Source: JADFQT01 sp965216025 (GTDB lineage: Bacteria > Chloroflexota > Dehalococcoidia > Lucifugimonadales > UBA3495). From it: a DNA stretch of 64,000 nt. Where the stretch lies: the NCBI GenBank assembly GCA_965216025.1, contig CBDCEX010000017.1, positions 1 through 64,000 on the forward strand, read 5' to 3'. The position numbers and the translations under genes were made by a program. Below are positions 27,013 to 35,824 of the stretch, piece after piece. Every line of letters begins with the position of its first letter. Positions within the stretch are counted from its first letter, which is position 1. Under the pieces are notes generated by a model that was not told the origin of the DNA, searched no databases, and saw only the letters and a list, made by a program, of their open reading frames with translations.

Positions 27013-27545
27013 TACAGGTTCATTCCCGTCGTGAATAGGCCCGGGGCTAATTGGCCAGAGGCGAATAGGCTGGCCAAAGCGGCCTGCTCCCGGCCCTGCA
27101 TTAGCGCGGTTTCCTCGGAGTCCAGGTGTTCATGGCCTACCAGGTGGAGCACTCCGTGGACAATCAGCAGCGCCAACTCCCGATCCAGCGGCTCATCTCG
27201 CTCCTTGGCCTGCCGCCGGGCTTGAGGGAGAGATACGATCACCTCACCCAAAGGCGGCGGGCCGCCGTCAAGAGTTGGAAAGGGAAAGGCTGCCTCGCTT
27301 CCTGCCTGAATATAACAGTCCGCCGCCAGCTCCGATTCCCCCAGCCAATGGCCGGGATGGTTGGCGGAGAAGGAGAGCACGTCAGTTACTTCGTCCAGAC
27401 CTCGGAATTGGGCGTTCAACTCCCGCACGGTGCTATCGTCGGCGATCACCAGACTCACCTGGGCCGGCTCATTCGGCTCCAGCGCCACCCGCAGGGCTCC
27501 TTCGAGGACCCGCTGAAGCCAAACTTGAGCTAGCTCTGCTTCCAA
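27012..27545 (-). CDS. ybeY: Endoribonuclease YbeY (rRNA maturation)
   Basis: 177 aa. The zinc-binding motif HGVLHLVGHEH (HxxxHxxxxxH) at about residues 134-144 defines the family. ADDSTVRELNAQFRGLDEVTDVLSF (about 52-76) is the conserved substrate-side segment. Single-strand endoribonuclease involved in 16S 3'-end maturation and ribosome quality control. First gene of the ybeY-dnaX-ybaB-recR-recO run. The 390 bp upstream (27546-27933) is the divergent promoter region; I see no gene in it. Confidence 0.93.
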   Translation of the reverse strand: MEAELAQVWLQRVLEGALRVALEPNEPAQVSLVIADDSTVRELNAQFRGLDEVTDVLSFSANHPGHWLGESELAADCYIQAGSEAAFPFPTLDGGPPPLGEVIVSLPQARRQAKERDEPLDRELALLIVHGVLHLVGHEHLDSEETALMQGREQAALASLFASGQLAPGLFTTGMNL

Positions 27546-27933
27546 CTCTGGAAATATGGAAATGTCTGCTTGCCTTACCGGGTCAACCTTGGCTGGCAGA
27601 TCGGGCCCCCTGGACAGTGATTGAACACTGCTGGAATGACGTGACTCTTGGGGTCATCTTAGCATTTGGTGGCGGGGGCTTCAAGAAAAGAATGACGGTA
27701 AAAGGGTGACCGGTTTGGTCTTCCGGGTCCGGCCGGGCGGTCCTACCTTTTTGAAATGATATTCGGGGAATCGTCTGGGTTACCTTTAATGATAGCGGGA
27801 GCATGCTAAAATGTTGGGGCTGGTCGGCGAGAATTCGAATTACGAATACTCGCGCCAAACCTCGCGATTAATTCGCCTGGACTTGCCCAACTCAGGGTCT
27901 TAATGTTGCCACCGAGAAAGGAGCGGCTTTCGA

Positions 27934-28386
27934 ATGACCGATGATAATACCGGCACCCAGCAGGATGAATTTGGCGGTAGGGTTTTGCCTGAAGAGGGCG
28001 TAACCGATCTCACCGATAAGCTTACGGAGTACATGACAGAAATAGAGCTGGGCGGAATGCCGGACATTTTGGGGCAGGTCCTGGATGATTTCATAGATCA
28101 GGCCGGGGGCATGCCCGAGGACCTGCGAGACGAGGTTGCCTTTGAGCAGATTACCGCCAATCAGCTGGCCGTCACGCTGGCCTATCAACTGGGTCGCCTG
28201 GAGGGCCGCTCTCCCCAACTCGTTCGGACCCTAATCCAGCAGGCCATCGAAAAATGGGAAGCCCGCCCCCTGGTGGAGTCGCCGGATATATCTGAGGGAG
28301 ATTTGCGGCGCCCCAAAGAGCTGGTCTACCCCCGTCTTCGCCACATGGAGTACGCCGACGCTGATGATGAGGACGATTTGATCTGA
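27934..28386 (+). CDS. Conserved-looking hypothetical acidic protein
   Basis: 150 aa, ATG 27934 preceded by AAAGGAG. Acidic and soluble with no signal or membrane segment. It opens with a disordered TDDNTGTQQDEFGG. Two predicted helical parts follow: TDKLTEYMTEIELGGMPDIL (about residues 26-45) and NQLAVTLAYQLGRLEGRSPQ (about 79-98). The Asp-rich tail is YADADDEDDLI. I do not recognise the family. Good ribosome-binding site, codon use like its neighbours and a hairpin after it argue for a real gene. Divergent from ybeY and directly upstream of the IS701/IS1182 pair. Confidence 0.6.
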   Translation: MTDDNTGTQQDEFGGRVLPEEGVTDLTDKLTEYMTEIELGGMPDILGQVLDDFIDQAGGMPEDLRDEVAFEQITANQLAVTLAYQLGRLEGRSPQLVRTLIQQAIEKWEARPLVESPDISEGDLRRPKELVYPRLRHMEYADADDEDDLI

Positions 28387-28414
28387 GAGCACCAGGTTAA
28401 AAAGCTGGCTCTCC
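28384..28414 (+). terminator. Hairpin after the hypothetical gene
   Basis: GAGAGC...GCTCTC stem with an inner CCAG/CTGG pairing and an A-rich loop, overlapping the stop codon region at 28386. No long T-run. It lies 12-15 bp upstream of the CTAG used by IS701. Confidence 0.45.
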
Positions 28415-28430
28415 TGTAGCGACACCCTAG

Positions 28431-29882
28431 TACTACAACGACGAGTTGTCTGGTAGGATGGCTGGACAGATGATGTTGGATGGTTTGGGTGATGGATGCG
28501 GCGAGCTTCGAGCGGGTCTACGACAGCCTTCAGGAATTCCACGCCTTCTTTGCGGCCTCCTTCGGCCGCAAGCAGTGGCGGGATCACAGCGGGAATTACC
28601 TTCAGGCGCTGCTGGTGCAGGACCAGGAGCGGCGCAACGCCGAGAATCTCTCGGAATCGGTGGGCATCTCGGCCCGGGCGATGCAGCGCTTTCTCACCGA
28701 GGCCCGGTGGTCCGATGAGACAGTCATAGGGCGGTTGCAGGAATACTTGGCCCCCAGGCTGGGACACCCGGAGGCGGTGTGGGTGTTCGATGGCAGCGAC
28801 TTCCCCAAGCAGGGCAGGAAATCGGCGGGAGTGGCCCGGCAGTACTGCGGCAGGCTGGGCAAGGTGGCCAACTGCCAGGGTGGGATGTTCCTGGCCTACG
28901 TCAGCCCGCTGGGCCGGGCGTTGGTGGACAAGCGGCTGTATCTGCCCAAGAGTTGGACCTCCGACCAGGACCGGTGTGCTGCGGCGGGTGTGCCGGAGGA
29001 CCGGCGGAACTACCGGTCAAAGACGGAGTTGGCCCTGGAGATGCTGGAGCGGGTCCTGGAGTTGGGCTACCTCAGGGCCGAGTGGGTTGCCGGAGACGAC
29101 GCCTTCGGGATGTCGCCGACCTTCCGGGAGGGACTGGCGGCCCTGGGGATGCGCTACGTGCTGGACGTTCCGGGCGGCACTACGGTCTGGCCCTTGGACC
29201 CGGCTTGGACCAGTCCGGAATATCCGGGGTTCGGCCGCCCCCGCAAACCCAAGCTGCGGCCTGGGCAGCGGCGGACCATGGAGCAGCGCGGTGATGAACT
29301 GCCGGATGAGGCTTGGCGGGAGATAACGGTGGCCCAGGGAAGCCAGGGGCCGCGCACCTACCGGTTCAGTGCCCAGCGGGTGCGGGCCACCAGGAGGCGC
29401 AAGCCCGGCGAGGAACTGTGGGCCGTCTGGCGCCGGAACCTGGACGGCAGCGAGCCCCGCTACTACCTGTCCAACGCTCCCGAGGGCACAACCTTGGAGA
29501 CTCTGGCCTACGTGGGTGGGTCCAGGTGGCGCATTGAAACGGAGTTCGAGACTGAGAAGGGTGACGTGGGGCTGGACGAATACGAGACCCGCAGCTGGGC
29601 AGGGTGGCATCACCACATAGCCATGTGCCTGCTGGGTGGGGCGTTCCTGCTGAGCCTGCAGCAGGATTGGGGGGAAAAAGATGCCCCGGATCACGAGGCC
29701 ACAGGTGTACCGGGTGGTGCGGGAGATGCTGCCCCGGGAGCAGTTCGGGCCCGATCAATTGCTGTTGTGGCTGGAGGATACGCAGCTACGCAACGAACGG
29801 GCTCGCCGTTCCCACGAGAGACGCCGCTCCACCCGCCGCGAAAGCAGGATGGAGCCGCCACCTTAAACCCGTCGTTGTAGTA
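28431..29882 (+). mobile_element. IS701-family insertion sequence
   Basis: Perfect outer 13-bp inverted repeat: TACTACAACGACG at the left and its complement at the right. It is flanked by CTAG on both sides (28427-28430 and 29883-29886), the 4-bp target duplication usual for this family. 1452 bp. Its right-hand CTAG is the same tetranucleotide that bounds IS1182, so it inserted precisely at the IS1182 flank. Confidence 0.9.
28480..29866 (+). pseudogene. IS701-family transposase, apparently frameshifted near the C-terminus
   Basis: ATG 28480. The frame gives WVFDGSDFPKQGRKSAGVAR (first catalytic Asp, about residues 103-122), EWVAGDDAFGM (second Asp, about 205-215) and GGSRWRIETEFETEKGDVG (Glu region, about 347-365), all intact. 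After QQDWGEK at about 29675 this frame drifts into low-complexity sequence ending at 29880. The next frame instead reads MPRITRPQVYRVVREMLPR and RARRSHERRRSTRR, the usual basic C-terminus, ending at TAA 29864-29866. The change falls at a GGGGGGAAAAAG run. Removing one A restores one 460-aa product. Either a one-base insertion or slippage; the DDE core is whole. Confidence 0.8.
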
Positions 29883-31703
29883 CTAGAAACCCGGCTGAAA
29901 AGCCCTGCTGTGACGAGATGAGGCGGAGGTTAACCAGTGGACTGGGCCAGGTCTGAGACTAAGGGCGGCCCAGCTGGCAGCGACCAATATGAATTGGGCG
30001 GTAACGATGGGCGACCCGGTGGCGAACTCAGGGCAGGCTCCGGCGGCGGGCCGGTCCGGTCTATTCTCTGGTTTATTGGGGGAGGAGCCTGGACCCTGGG
30101 ACATCATCCCCGTCTTGGTAGCCACCAGGGTCAGGTTGGCCACCGTGGCTGCCAGGAGTAGCTGATAAAGGGTCTTGGCCCGACCAAAGTAGCGAGATTG
30201 GCGGACCCCCAGCTGCACCAGCCGAGCCAGGCGATGCTCGACCACCTGCCGCCGGCTGTGGTATTCGGCGAAGCTCTCACTTTTCTGGAAGGCCCGGGCT
30301 TGTTGCAGGAGCGCCTCTTGGGGATGGAGAGTCACCGTACGGCCTTTGCCCTCTCCAGCTGCCACGCACTGGGACCGCAGGGGGCATACGCCACAGACCG
30401 CCGGGTCGAATTGAAAACTCTGGGCCGGATAGGTCTGACCCAACCGGTTGGTCCGGGTGCCGAAGGTCCGCAAGGTGTGGGTAACATTACCGGCTGGGCA
30501 GGTGACGGTGCCGGCCGCCAGGTCGATCTGGAAGTCCTCTTTGGGGAAGTGGTCTTTTCTGGGACGACCCGGCACCTTGGCTATTAGCGTCCGACCGGCA
30601 TCGGCAAAGGCCTGCCGCGTCCCGCCATCTCCATAGGCCGCATCCCCGATAGTCTCCTCCACAGCTATGCCCGTGTTCTCTTCACTCTGCTCCACCAGTT
30701 CCAGGACTCCGGTGTTGTCACCGGCATTGCCGGGCAGAATGTCTACCGCGGTCACTAGTTGGGAATCGGTATCCACCACCACGGCAGCCTTATGTCCGTC
30801 GAAGCGTTTGCTGCTGCTTTTGCGCCCATGGCGCATCTCCGGGTCGTGCGCCGAAGGGACCCGGTCCCGGCTTACGCCATCCTTCCGGGCCGGACCATCC
30901 TCCTGCCGTTCCACATCTTGCAAGAGGAGTTGCCCCAAGAGTTCCGCTGCTTCTCCAATAGCCTGGCGCTCAGGACTATCTGCGGGAAATCTACCTTGGG
31001 CCTGACGGGCCAGTTCCAATACCAGGTCAGCATCGGCTACTATCTTCTGCAGTAAGGCTTGCCGCTCTTTCTTGTTGTCCCAGTCAATCCCCGCCTCTCC
31101 CTTCACACTGGAGCCAAAGTAAAGCTCCAGGCCGTGTCTCAAGGCCCACTCCTCGGCCCGGGTCCCATCCAGTTGGGCCAGTGCCCTGACCACCTGGACT
31201 ATGCCGTCGGCCAGCAGGTTGTAGGTGTCCTTGACCGCTCCCCGACCCAGAATGTAGGTGGTGTCCACCGCCACCTTCATCCGCCGTCCTTTCAGGCAGC
31301 CGGTCTGCCGGGCGAATTGGAGGCTGCGCTGAAAGACGGACCGCACCTGGTCGTGGAGGATCAGCTGGGCTCGAAACAGTTGCAGGGTGCTCTTGGCAAA
31401 GGGCCGGTCCTCCACCTCAATCCCCAACGCCACCTTCCACCGGATATCGAAATCCGCCCTCTGCTTGGCTTCCAGGTCGCTAACTTTGTCGTAGGCTTGT
31501 AGCAACAGCGCGGTGGCCACCAGACTGGGCGGCACGCTGTCCCGGCCATTGTCTGGGCAATACAGTTCGGCGAAATCTTCGTCCCGAAATAGCTGACCCC
31601 GCAGGGAGGCCAGGAAGCCGTAGAAGGAGCCGCGACCCACATAGTCCAGGTAGAGATGGTCCGCTTCCAGGAACCCCAGCTGTTTAGAGCGTTTTCCCAG
31701 CAT
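29883..31703 (-). CDS. IS1182-family transposase
   Basis: 606 aa. N-terminal segment DYVGRGSFYGFLASLRGQLF, LVATALLLQAYDKVSDLEAK and DIRWKVALGIEVEDRPFAKS (about residues 25-105) are IS1182 hallmarks. The DDE core follows: MKVAVDTTYILGRGAVKDTY (about 144-163), FDGHKAAVVVDTDSQLVTAV (about 300-320) and EETIGDAAYGDGGTRQAF. A Cys-rich stretch CGVCPLRSQCVAAGEGKG (about 435-452) precedes the C-terminal HRLARLVQLGVRQSRYFGR. The frame runs through the element's terminal repeat. Its stop TAG is supplied by the CTAG target flank (29883-29885), so the stop is not encoded inside the element. Confidence 0.93.
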   Translation of the reverse strand: MLGKRSKQLGFLEADHLYLDYVGRGSFYGFLASLRGQLFRDEDFAELYCPDNGRDSVPPSLVATALLLQAYDKVSDLEAKQRADFDIRWKVALGIEVEDRPFAKSTLQLFRAQLILHDQVRSVFQRSLQFARQTGCLKGRRMKVAVDTTYILGRGAVKDTYNLLADGIVQVVRALAQLDGTRAEEWALRHGLELYFGSSVKGEAGIDWDNKKERQALLQKIVADADLVLELARQAQGRFPADSPERQAIGEAAELLGQLLLQDVERQEDGPARKDGVSRDRVPSAHDPEMRHGRKSSSKRFDGHKAAVVVDTDSQLVTAVDILPGNAGDNTGVLELVEQSEENTGIAVEETIGDAAYGDGGTRQAFADAGRTLIAKVPGRPRKDHFPKEDFQIDLAAGTVTCPAGNVTHTLRTFGTRTNRLGQTYPAQSFQFDPAVCGVCPLRSQCVAAGEGKGRTVTLHPQEALLQQARAFQKSESFAEYHSRRQVVEHRLARLVQLGVRQSRYFGRAKTLYQLLLAATVANLTLVATKTGMMSQGPGSSPNKPENRPDRPAAGACPEFATGSPIVTAQFILVAASWAALSLRPGPVHWLTSASSRHSRAFQPGF

Positions 31704-31783
31704 CCCCTGCCTCCCACACCCATTAAATTCTCCTGCCCATTATATCGGACTAGCCTGGATCAGGGTACTTTTCGGCCGATCCT
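29887..31783 (-). mobile_element. IS1182-family insertion sequence, copy 1
   Basis: The left tip after CTAG is AAACCCGGCTGAAAAGCCCT and the right tip, reverse-complemented after CTAG, is AGGATCGGCCGAAAAGTACC. They share CGGCYGAAAAG five bases in from the CTAG flanks (29883-29886 and 31784-31787). About 1.9 kb with one transposase. A TATAAT near the right end is in place to drive the transposase. Copy 2 begins at 62483. Confidence 0.85.
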
Positions 31784-31862
31784 CTAGAGGTGCCCACAAG
31801 TCCAAAGCGGCCGCCGGTCCGTAATTAAGGTCAATCGTACGGGACCGGCTAAAGGGGTAAAA

Positions 31863-33044
31863 ATGACTACTGCCTCGCCTTTGTACGACCTGGTTCTAAA
31901 GGGCGGCACCCTCCTTGACCCGGCCCAGGGCATCCACGCGCAGCGAGACGTGGCCTTTCAAGATGGCAAGGTCGCCGCCGTCGCCGAACGCATCGACCCG
32001 GCATCCGCTACTAACCTGGTGGACGTGTCGGGCAAGCTGGTGACCCCGGGGCTGATTGACCTGCACGGGCATTTCTACCACGGTGGCAACGGCAGCTCGG
32101 TCCATGCCGATCAGAATTGTCTCGCGGCGGGCGTGACCACCGGCGTGGACGCGGGCAGCGCCGGATTCCTTAACTACTCCGCCATGAAAGACTACGTCTT
32201 TCCGGCGCACCGGACTCGGCTGCTGGCTTTCCTCCACATCGGCGCCATCGGCCTGGCGGTCAACCGAATTTTGGGCGGCGGACTTCAGGACATGCGGGTA
32301 ATTGACGTGGACCGCACCGCCGAAGCCATCCAGCGAAATCCGGGCTTCTTTTTTGGAGTTAAGGTTCGGATGGAGCTGAATGCGGTGGCCCACTGGGATG
32401 CTCCGCTGGCCATGAAACAAGCCAGAGCCGCCGCGGACCAGGCCGGGGCCCGGCTCATGGTTCATGTCAGCGGCACTCCCATCCCGCTGCCCCAGGTGCT
32501 GGAACATTTGGGACCCGGCGATATCTCCACCCACGCTTTCAACGGAAATCCGGAATCCATGCTGGACAACGCGGGAAAGATTCGACCCGAGGTTCGCGCC
32601 GCCGCGGATCGGGGCGTGGTGATGGATGTGGGGCATGCCGGTGTGCACTGCGACGTCGAAGTGGTCAAGGCGGCCATGGCGCAGGGGTTGCCGCCCGACA
32701 CCATCAGCACTGATATCCATATCGCTCCACCCGGCCGGACGCTTTATCTGATGAACGATCTGGTCAGCAAGTTTCACGCCCTGGGAATGTCACTGGAAGA
32801 TGCGCTCCGGGCCAGCACGGCTCGTCCGGCCCAGGTGCTGGGCTTGGAGGATTCTCTGGGCTCCCTGGCGCCGGGCATGGCCGGGGATGCCGCAGTTTTT
32901 GACCTGCGGGAGGGTAGATTTGTCTGGCACGATATGGCAGGTCACAACGTGGAAGGCAAGGTGAGGCTGGATACTTTTCTCACGGTCAGGGACGGCGTTG
33001 TAGTCTGGAAAGAAGGCCGCCTACTTCAGATGGGGGAGTGCTGA
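31863..33044 (+). CDS. Amidohydrolase/deacetylase-family metallohydrolase (dihydroorotase-like)
   Basis: 393 aa, ATG after AAAGGGGT. The small beta-sandwich domain opens LVLKGGTLLDPAQGIHAQRD. The metal-binding HxH lies in TPGLIDLHGHFYHGGNGS (about residues 61-78). A Lys in FGVKVRMELNAV (about 163) fits the bridging carbamylated lysine. Later metal ligands are MVHVSGTP, VMDVGHAGVHCDVE and the Asp in TISTDIHIAPP (about 282). This matches cyclic-amidase/deacetylase relatives of dihydroorotase rather than PyrC itself. Substrate unknown. The PAC2 and M20 genes follow on the same strand. Confidence 0.87.
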   Translation: MTTASPLYDLVLKGGTLLDPAQGIHAQRDVAFQDGKVAAVAERIDPASATNLVDVSGKLVTPGLIDLHGHFYHGGNGSSVHADQNCLAAGVTTGVDAGSAGFLNYSAMKDYVFPAHRTRLLAFLHIGAIGLAVNRILGGGLQDMRVIDVDRTAEAIQRNPGFFFGVKVRMELNAVAHWDAPLAMKQARAAADQAGARLMVHVSGTPIPLPQVLEHLGPGDISTHAFNGNPESMLDNAGKIRPEVRAAADRGVVMDVGHAGVHCDVEVVKAAMAQGLPPDTISTDIHIAPPGRTLYLMNDLVSKFHALGMSLEDALRASTARPAQVLGLEDSLGSLAPGMAGDAAVFDLREGRFVWHDMAGHNVEGKVRLDTFLTVRDGVVVWKEGRLLQMGEC

Positions 33045-33169
33045 CCCACCATCATGATTGTCAGCCCCGGGGTAATTGCCTGGGACCGAGTCATACCAAG
33101 CTGATCCTTGGCAGATACTGCCCAAACCCTAACCGTACCCATCCCCAGGGTCTTTCGGTTCTTCCCAAT

Positions 33170-33268
33170 GTCATTGCGAGCCCTTCGGCTGCGCTCAGGA
33201 TAAACTCCGAGAAGCAATCCAGCTTTGCCCTAATGAGATTGCTTCGGGCCTGCGGCCCTCGCAATGAC
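33170..33268. repeat. Dispersed inverted repeat, family B, compact copy
   Basis: 99 bp from GTCATTGCGAG to CTCGCAATGAC, containing CCCTTCGGCTGCGCTCAGGA and GATTGCTTCGGGCCTGCGGC. The same parts occur, expanded, at 9345-9582, and a fragment lies near 60730-60775. No coding potential; the 290-bp gap between the amidohydrolase and PAC2 genes holds nothing else I recognise. Confidence 0.75.
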
Positions 33269-33336
33269 CCTCGAAAGGCACCGGACCCATTCCGGCATGC
33301 CTTGTAAAACTAAGTGGAGACTGTCAAACTGAAATT

Positions 33337-34221
33337 ATGAAATTGGGCCATTTTGAAATTCCAGACCCGCTGCCTGAAATGAAGGACCCCCACGTTTTGG
33401 CGGTCCTGAGGCCGTGGATCGACGTGGGAAGCGTAGGAACTCTGAGTCTCAGTAGATTGGAGCGACACCTGCGGGCCAAGGAGATCGGGCGTCTGGGACA
33501 GCCCGGTCTATTTTATGATTTCACTCGGTATCGTCCCCGCTCTTTTAGGAACAAAGGCAAGCGGGAGTTCAACGTACCCAATACCATCGTCCGGCATGCC
33601 CCTCTGCCCGAGGGACCGGACCTGCTGTTGGTACACCTCCTGGAACCGCACCTCAACGGCGAGGGATACGTGGAAACCATGTTGGAGGTTTTTGAGCACC
33701 TAGGCGTGAAAAAATACTCCCTGATTGGGGGCATGTATGACATGGTTCCCCACACTCGGCCCTTGCTAGTTTCCGGTGTTGGTGTAGGCTCCGGCGTCGA
33801 GGAAGAGAACCGCTTGGTGAAGGTTCGCACGAGCAATTATGAAGGACCAACCACCATCACCTACATGATCGGCCAGGGCGTCGCCCAGAGAGGTGGGGAA
33901 ACCAGGATTTACGTGGTGCACCTGCCCCAATACTTCCAGCTTGAAGAGGACTTTACCGGCACCGCGAGATTGATGGAGATCCTTTGCACCTTGTACAAAC
34001 TGCCGGAGCGCCTAATCGAAGCGGACCGGGGGCGGGAACAGTACGAATCCCTGCGTGATATGGTTAATGGCGAGTCCGGAGTTTCCAGTCTTCTGCAGCG
34101 TCTCGAAGAGCGGTACGATGAGGAGCAGCGGGAATCCGGCGGTACCACCAGCCCGCTGGCTCCTAACATTGAGGAGTTCTTGCTGGACCTGGATAAGGGA
34201 TTTGGTCCATCCGACCCTTAA
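33337..34221 (+). CDS. PAC2-family protein (proteasome assembly chaperone-like)
   Basis: 294 aa. It has DPHVLAVLRPWIDVGSVGTL (about residues 13-32), ERHLRAKEIGRLGQPGLFYD (about 40-60), LLLVHLLEPHLNGEGYVETM and YSLIGGMYDMVPHTRPLLVS (about 125-145), the usual PAC2 blocks. The family is named for a eukaryotic/archaeal proteasome chaperone. In bacteria the role is unknown, and many Actinobacteria and Chloroflexota carry several copies. A second PAC2 protein is at 53916-54866. Followed by an M20 peptidase, which is suggestive of proteolysis but not proof. Confidence 0.82.
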   Translation: MKLGHFEIPDPLPEMKDPHVLAVLRPWIDVGSVGTLSLSRLERHLRAKEIGRLGQPGLFYDFTRYRPRSFRNKGKREFNVPNTIVRHAPLPEGPDLLLVHLLEPHLNGEGYVETMLEVFEHLGVKKYSLIGGMYDMVPHTRPLLVSGVGVGSGVEEENRLVKVRTSNYEGPTTITYMIGQGVAQRGGETRIYVVHLPQYFQLEEDFTGTARLMEILCTLYKLPERLIEADRGREQYESLRDMVNGESGVSSLLQRLEERYDEEQRESGGTTSPLAPNIEEFLLDLDKGFGPSDP

Positions 34222-34368
34222 GCACACCCCTTAGAATGAATCGCCAATCGCTGCATCGCCCTGCCTGGCAGGGTCCCCCCGGTGGTTACCCTCTCCTCCA
34301 TCAGGCTGCTCCGCTCTTTTCACGGGTTACAAGTTGGGCAGGTCTCCAGGCGGGCAGCGGTAGATGAT

Positions 34369-35682
34369 ATGGGATTAGACCTCACACTGACTCTCCAAGA
34401 GCTGATCCGGTTCGACACGACCAATCCACCGGGCAACGAAGCCGCCTGCGCCACTTATATTAGCTCCCTGCTGAACCGGGCCGGGATTGAGCCCACCGTA
34501 CTGGCCAAATCTCCAAATCGCCCGAACATTTTCGCCCGGCTTCCCGGGCAGGGCAAAGCGCCGCCGCTTCTGCTCTACGGACACCTGGATGTGGTGACTA
34601 CCGCCGCCCAGGAATGGCAGCATCCCCCCTTCGAGGGTAAGCTCGTCGACGGATATGTTTGGGGCCGGGGCGCCCTGGATATGAAGGGCGGGGTAGTAAT
34701 GCTGCTGGAGGCTTTCCTTCGGGCCAAGTCCGAAGGGATTATGCCGGCCGGGGATGTGCTGCTGGTGTTGGTCAGCGATGAGGAGGCGGGCGGATTTTAT
34801 GGCGCCAGATATCTGGTGGAGGAGCACCCCGACCTGTTCCAGGGGATTCGTTACGCTATCGGTGAGTTCGGAGGTTTCAGCTTTTACGTCGGACGGCAGA
34901 GATTTTATCCCATAATGGTGGCGGAAAAACAGGTTTGCCGGCTTCAGGCGACCCTTCGGGGCGCAGGGGGGCATGGCTCCCTTTCCAGCCCTGGGGGAGC
35001 TATGGCCCGTCTGGGGAGGATGCTGCGTTACATGGACCGGCGGGCAATGCCGGTCCATGTAACGCCGGTCGCCCGCATGATGGTTGATGGCTTGAAATCG
35101 AGCCTTCCCTTCCCTACCGGTCAGGTGTTGGGCCAGTTGCTCAACCCCAGGTTAACCAAGGGTATATTAAGGGTTATGGGAACCAGGGGACAGGTCTTCG
35201 ATCCCCTGTTCCACCACACTGTGAACGCGACCATGGTCCAGGGCGGTGAAAAGGTCAACGTGCTGCCCAGCGAGATAGTAGTTGACATGGATGGCCGCCT
35301 CCTCCCCGGGTTTGGCCCCGAGGATATGCTGGCCGAGGTTCGGCAGATAATAGGACCGGATGTGGAACTGGAAGTCTCCCGGTACGATGCGGGGCCGGCC
35401 GAACCGGACATGGGACTGTTCCCACTCCTCAGCGACATTCTTCGAGCCGCCGATCCCCCCGCGGCGCCGGTACCCATGCTGTTGCCAGGAGCCACCGATG
35501 GGCGGTTGTTCGCCAGGCTGGGAATTCAAACCTACGGTTTCCTGCCCATGCCTTTGCCCCCTGGCTTCAACTTTATCGAGACCATTCATGGCAGCGATGA
35601 GCGGATACCGGTAGAGGCGCTGGGATTTGGCGCCGAGGCGATTTACCAGCTAATTTATCGGTTCGTCGACGTAAAGCGTTAA
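34369..35682 (+). CDS. M20-family metallopeptidase (ArgE/DapE-type)
   Basis: 437 aa from ATG 34369, which gives LDLTLTLQELIRFDTTNPPG; an upstream GTG at 34282 would add an untypical basic leader and is rejected. Zinc ligands are visible in order: YGHLDVVTT (about residue 70), GRGALDMKGG (about 104), the catalytic/ligand SDEEAGGFYG (about 138) and PGATDGRLFARLG (near the end). A dimerisation domain lies between, and FIETIHGSDERIPV holds the last His. The family cleaves acylated amino acids or dipeptides; the exact substrate is unknown. Confidence 0.9.
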   Translation: MGLDLTLTLQELIRFDTTNPPGNEAACATYISSLLNRAGIEPTVLAKSPNRPNIFARLPGQGKAPPLLLYGHLDVVTTAAQEWQHPPFEGKLVDGYVWGRGALDMKGGVVMLLEAFLRAKSEGIMPAGDVLLVLVSDEEAGGFYGARYLVEEHPDLFQGIRYAIGEFGGFSFYVGRQRFYPIMVAEKQVCRLQATLRGAGGHGSLSSPGGAMARLGRMLRYMDRRAMPVHVTPVARMMVDGLKSSLPFPTGQVLGQLLNPRLTKGILRVMGTRGQVFDPLFHHTVNATMVQGGEKVNVLPSEIVVDMDGRLLPGFGPEDMLAEVRQIIGPDVELEVSRYDAGPAEPDMGLFPLLSDILRAADPPAAPVPMLLPGATDGRLFARLGIQTYGFLPMPLPPGFNFIETIHGSDERIPVEALGFGAEAIYQLIYRFVDVKR

Positions 35683-35824
35683 TCATGCCCCTTTACCCTT
35701 TGCCTTATGTTAATCTCGGGCGTTTTCGGCGCCGTAGATGGATTGACGTGCCCATAACCTTATGATAAATTAAATCAACTTTTATGATGGGGAGTTGAGT
35801 TAGAGCCCCTTTGGAGGTAGCAAA

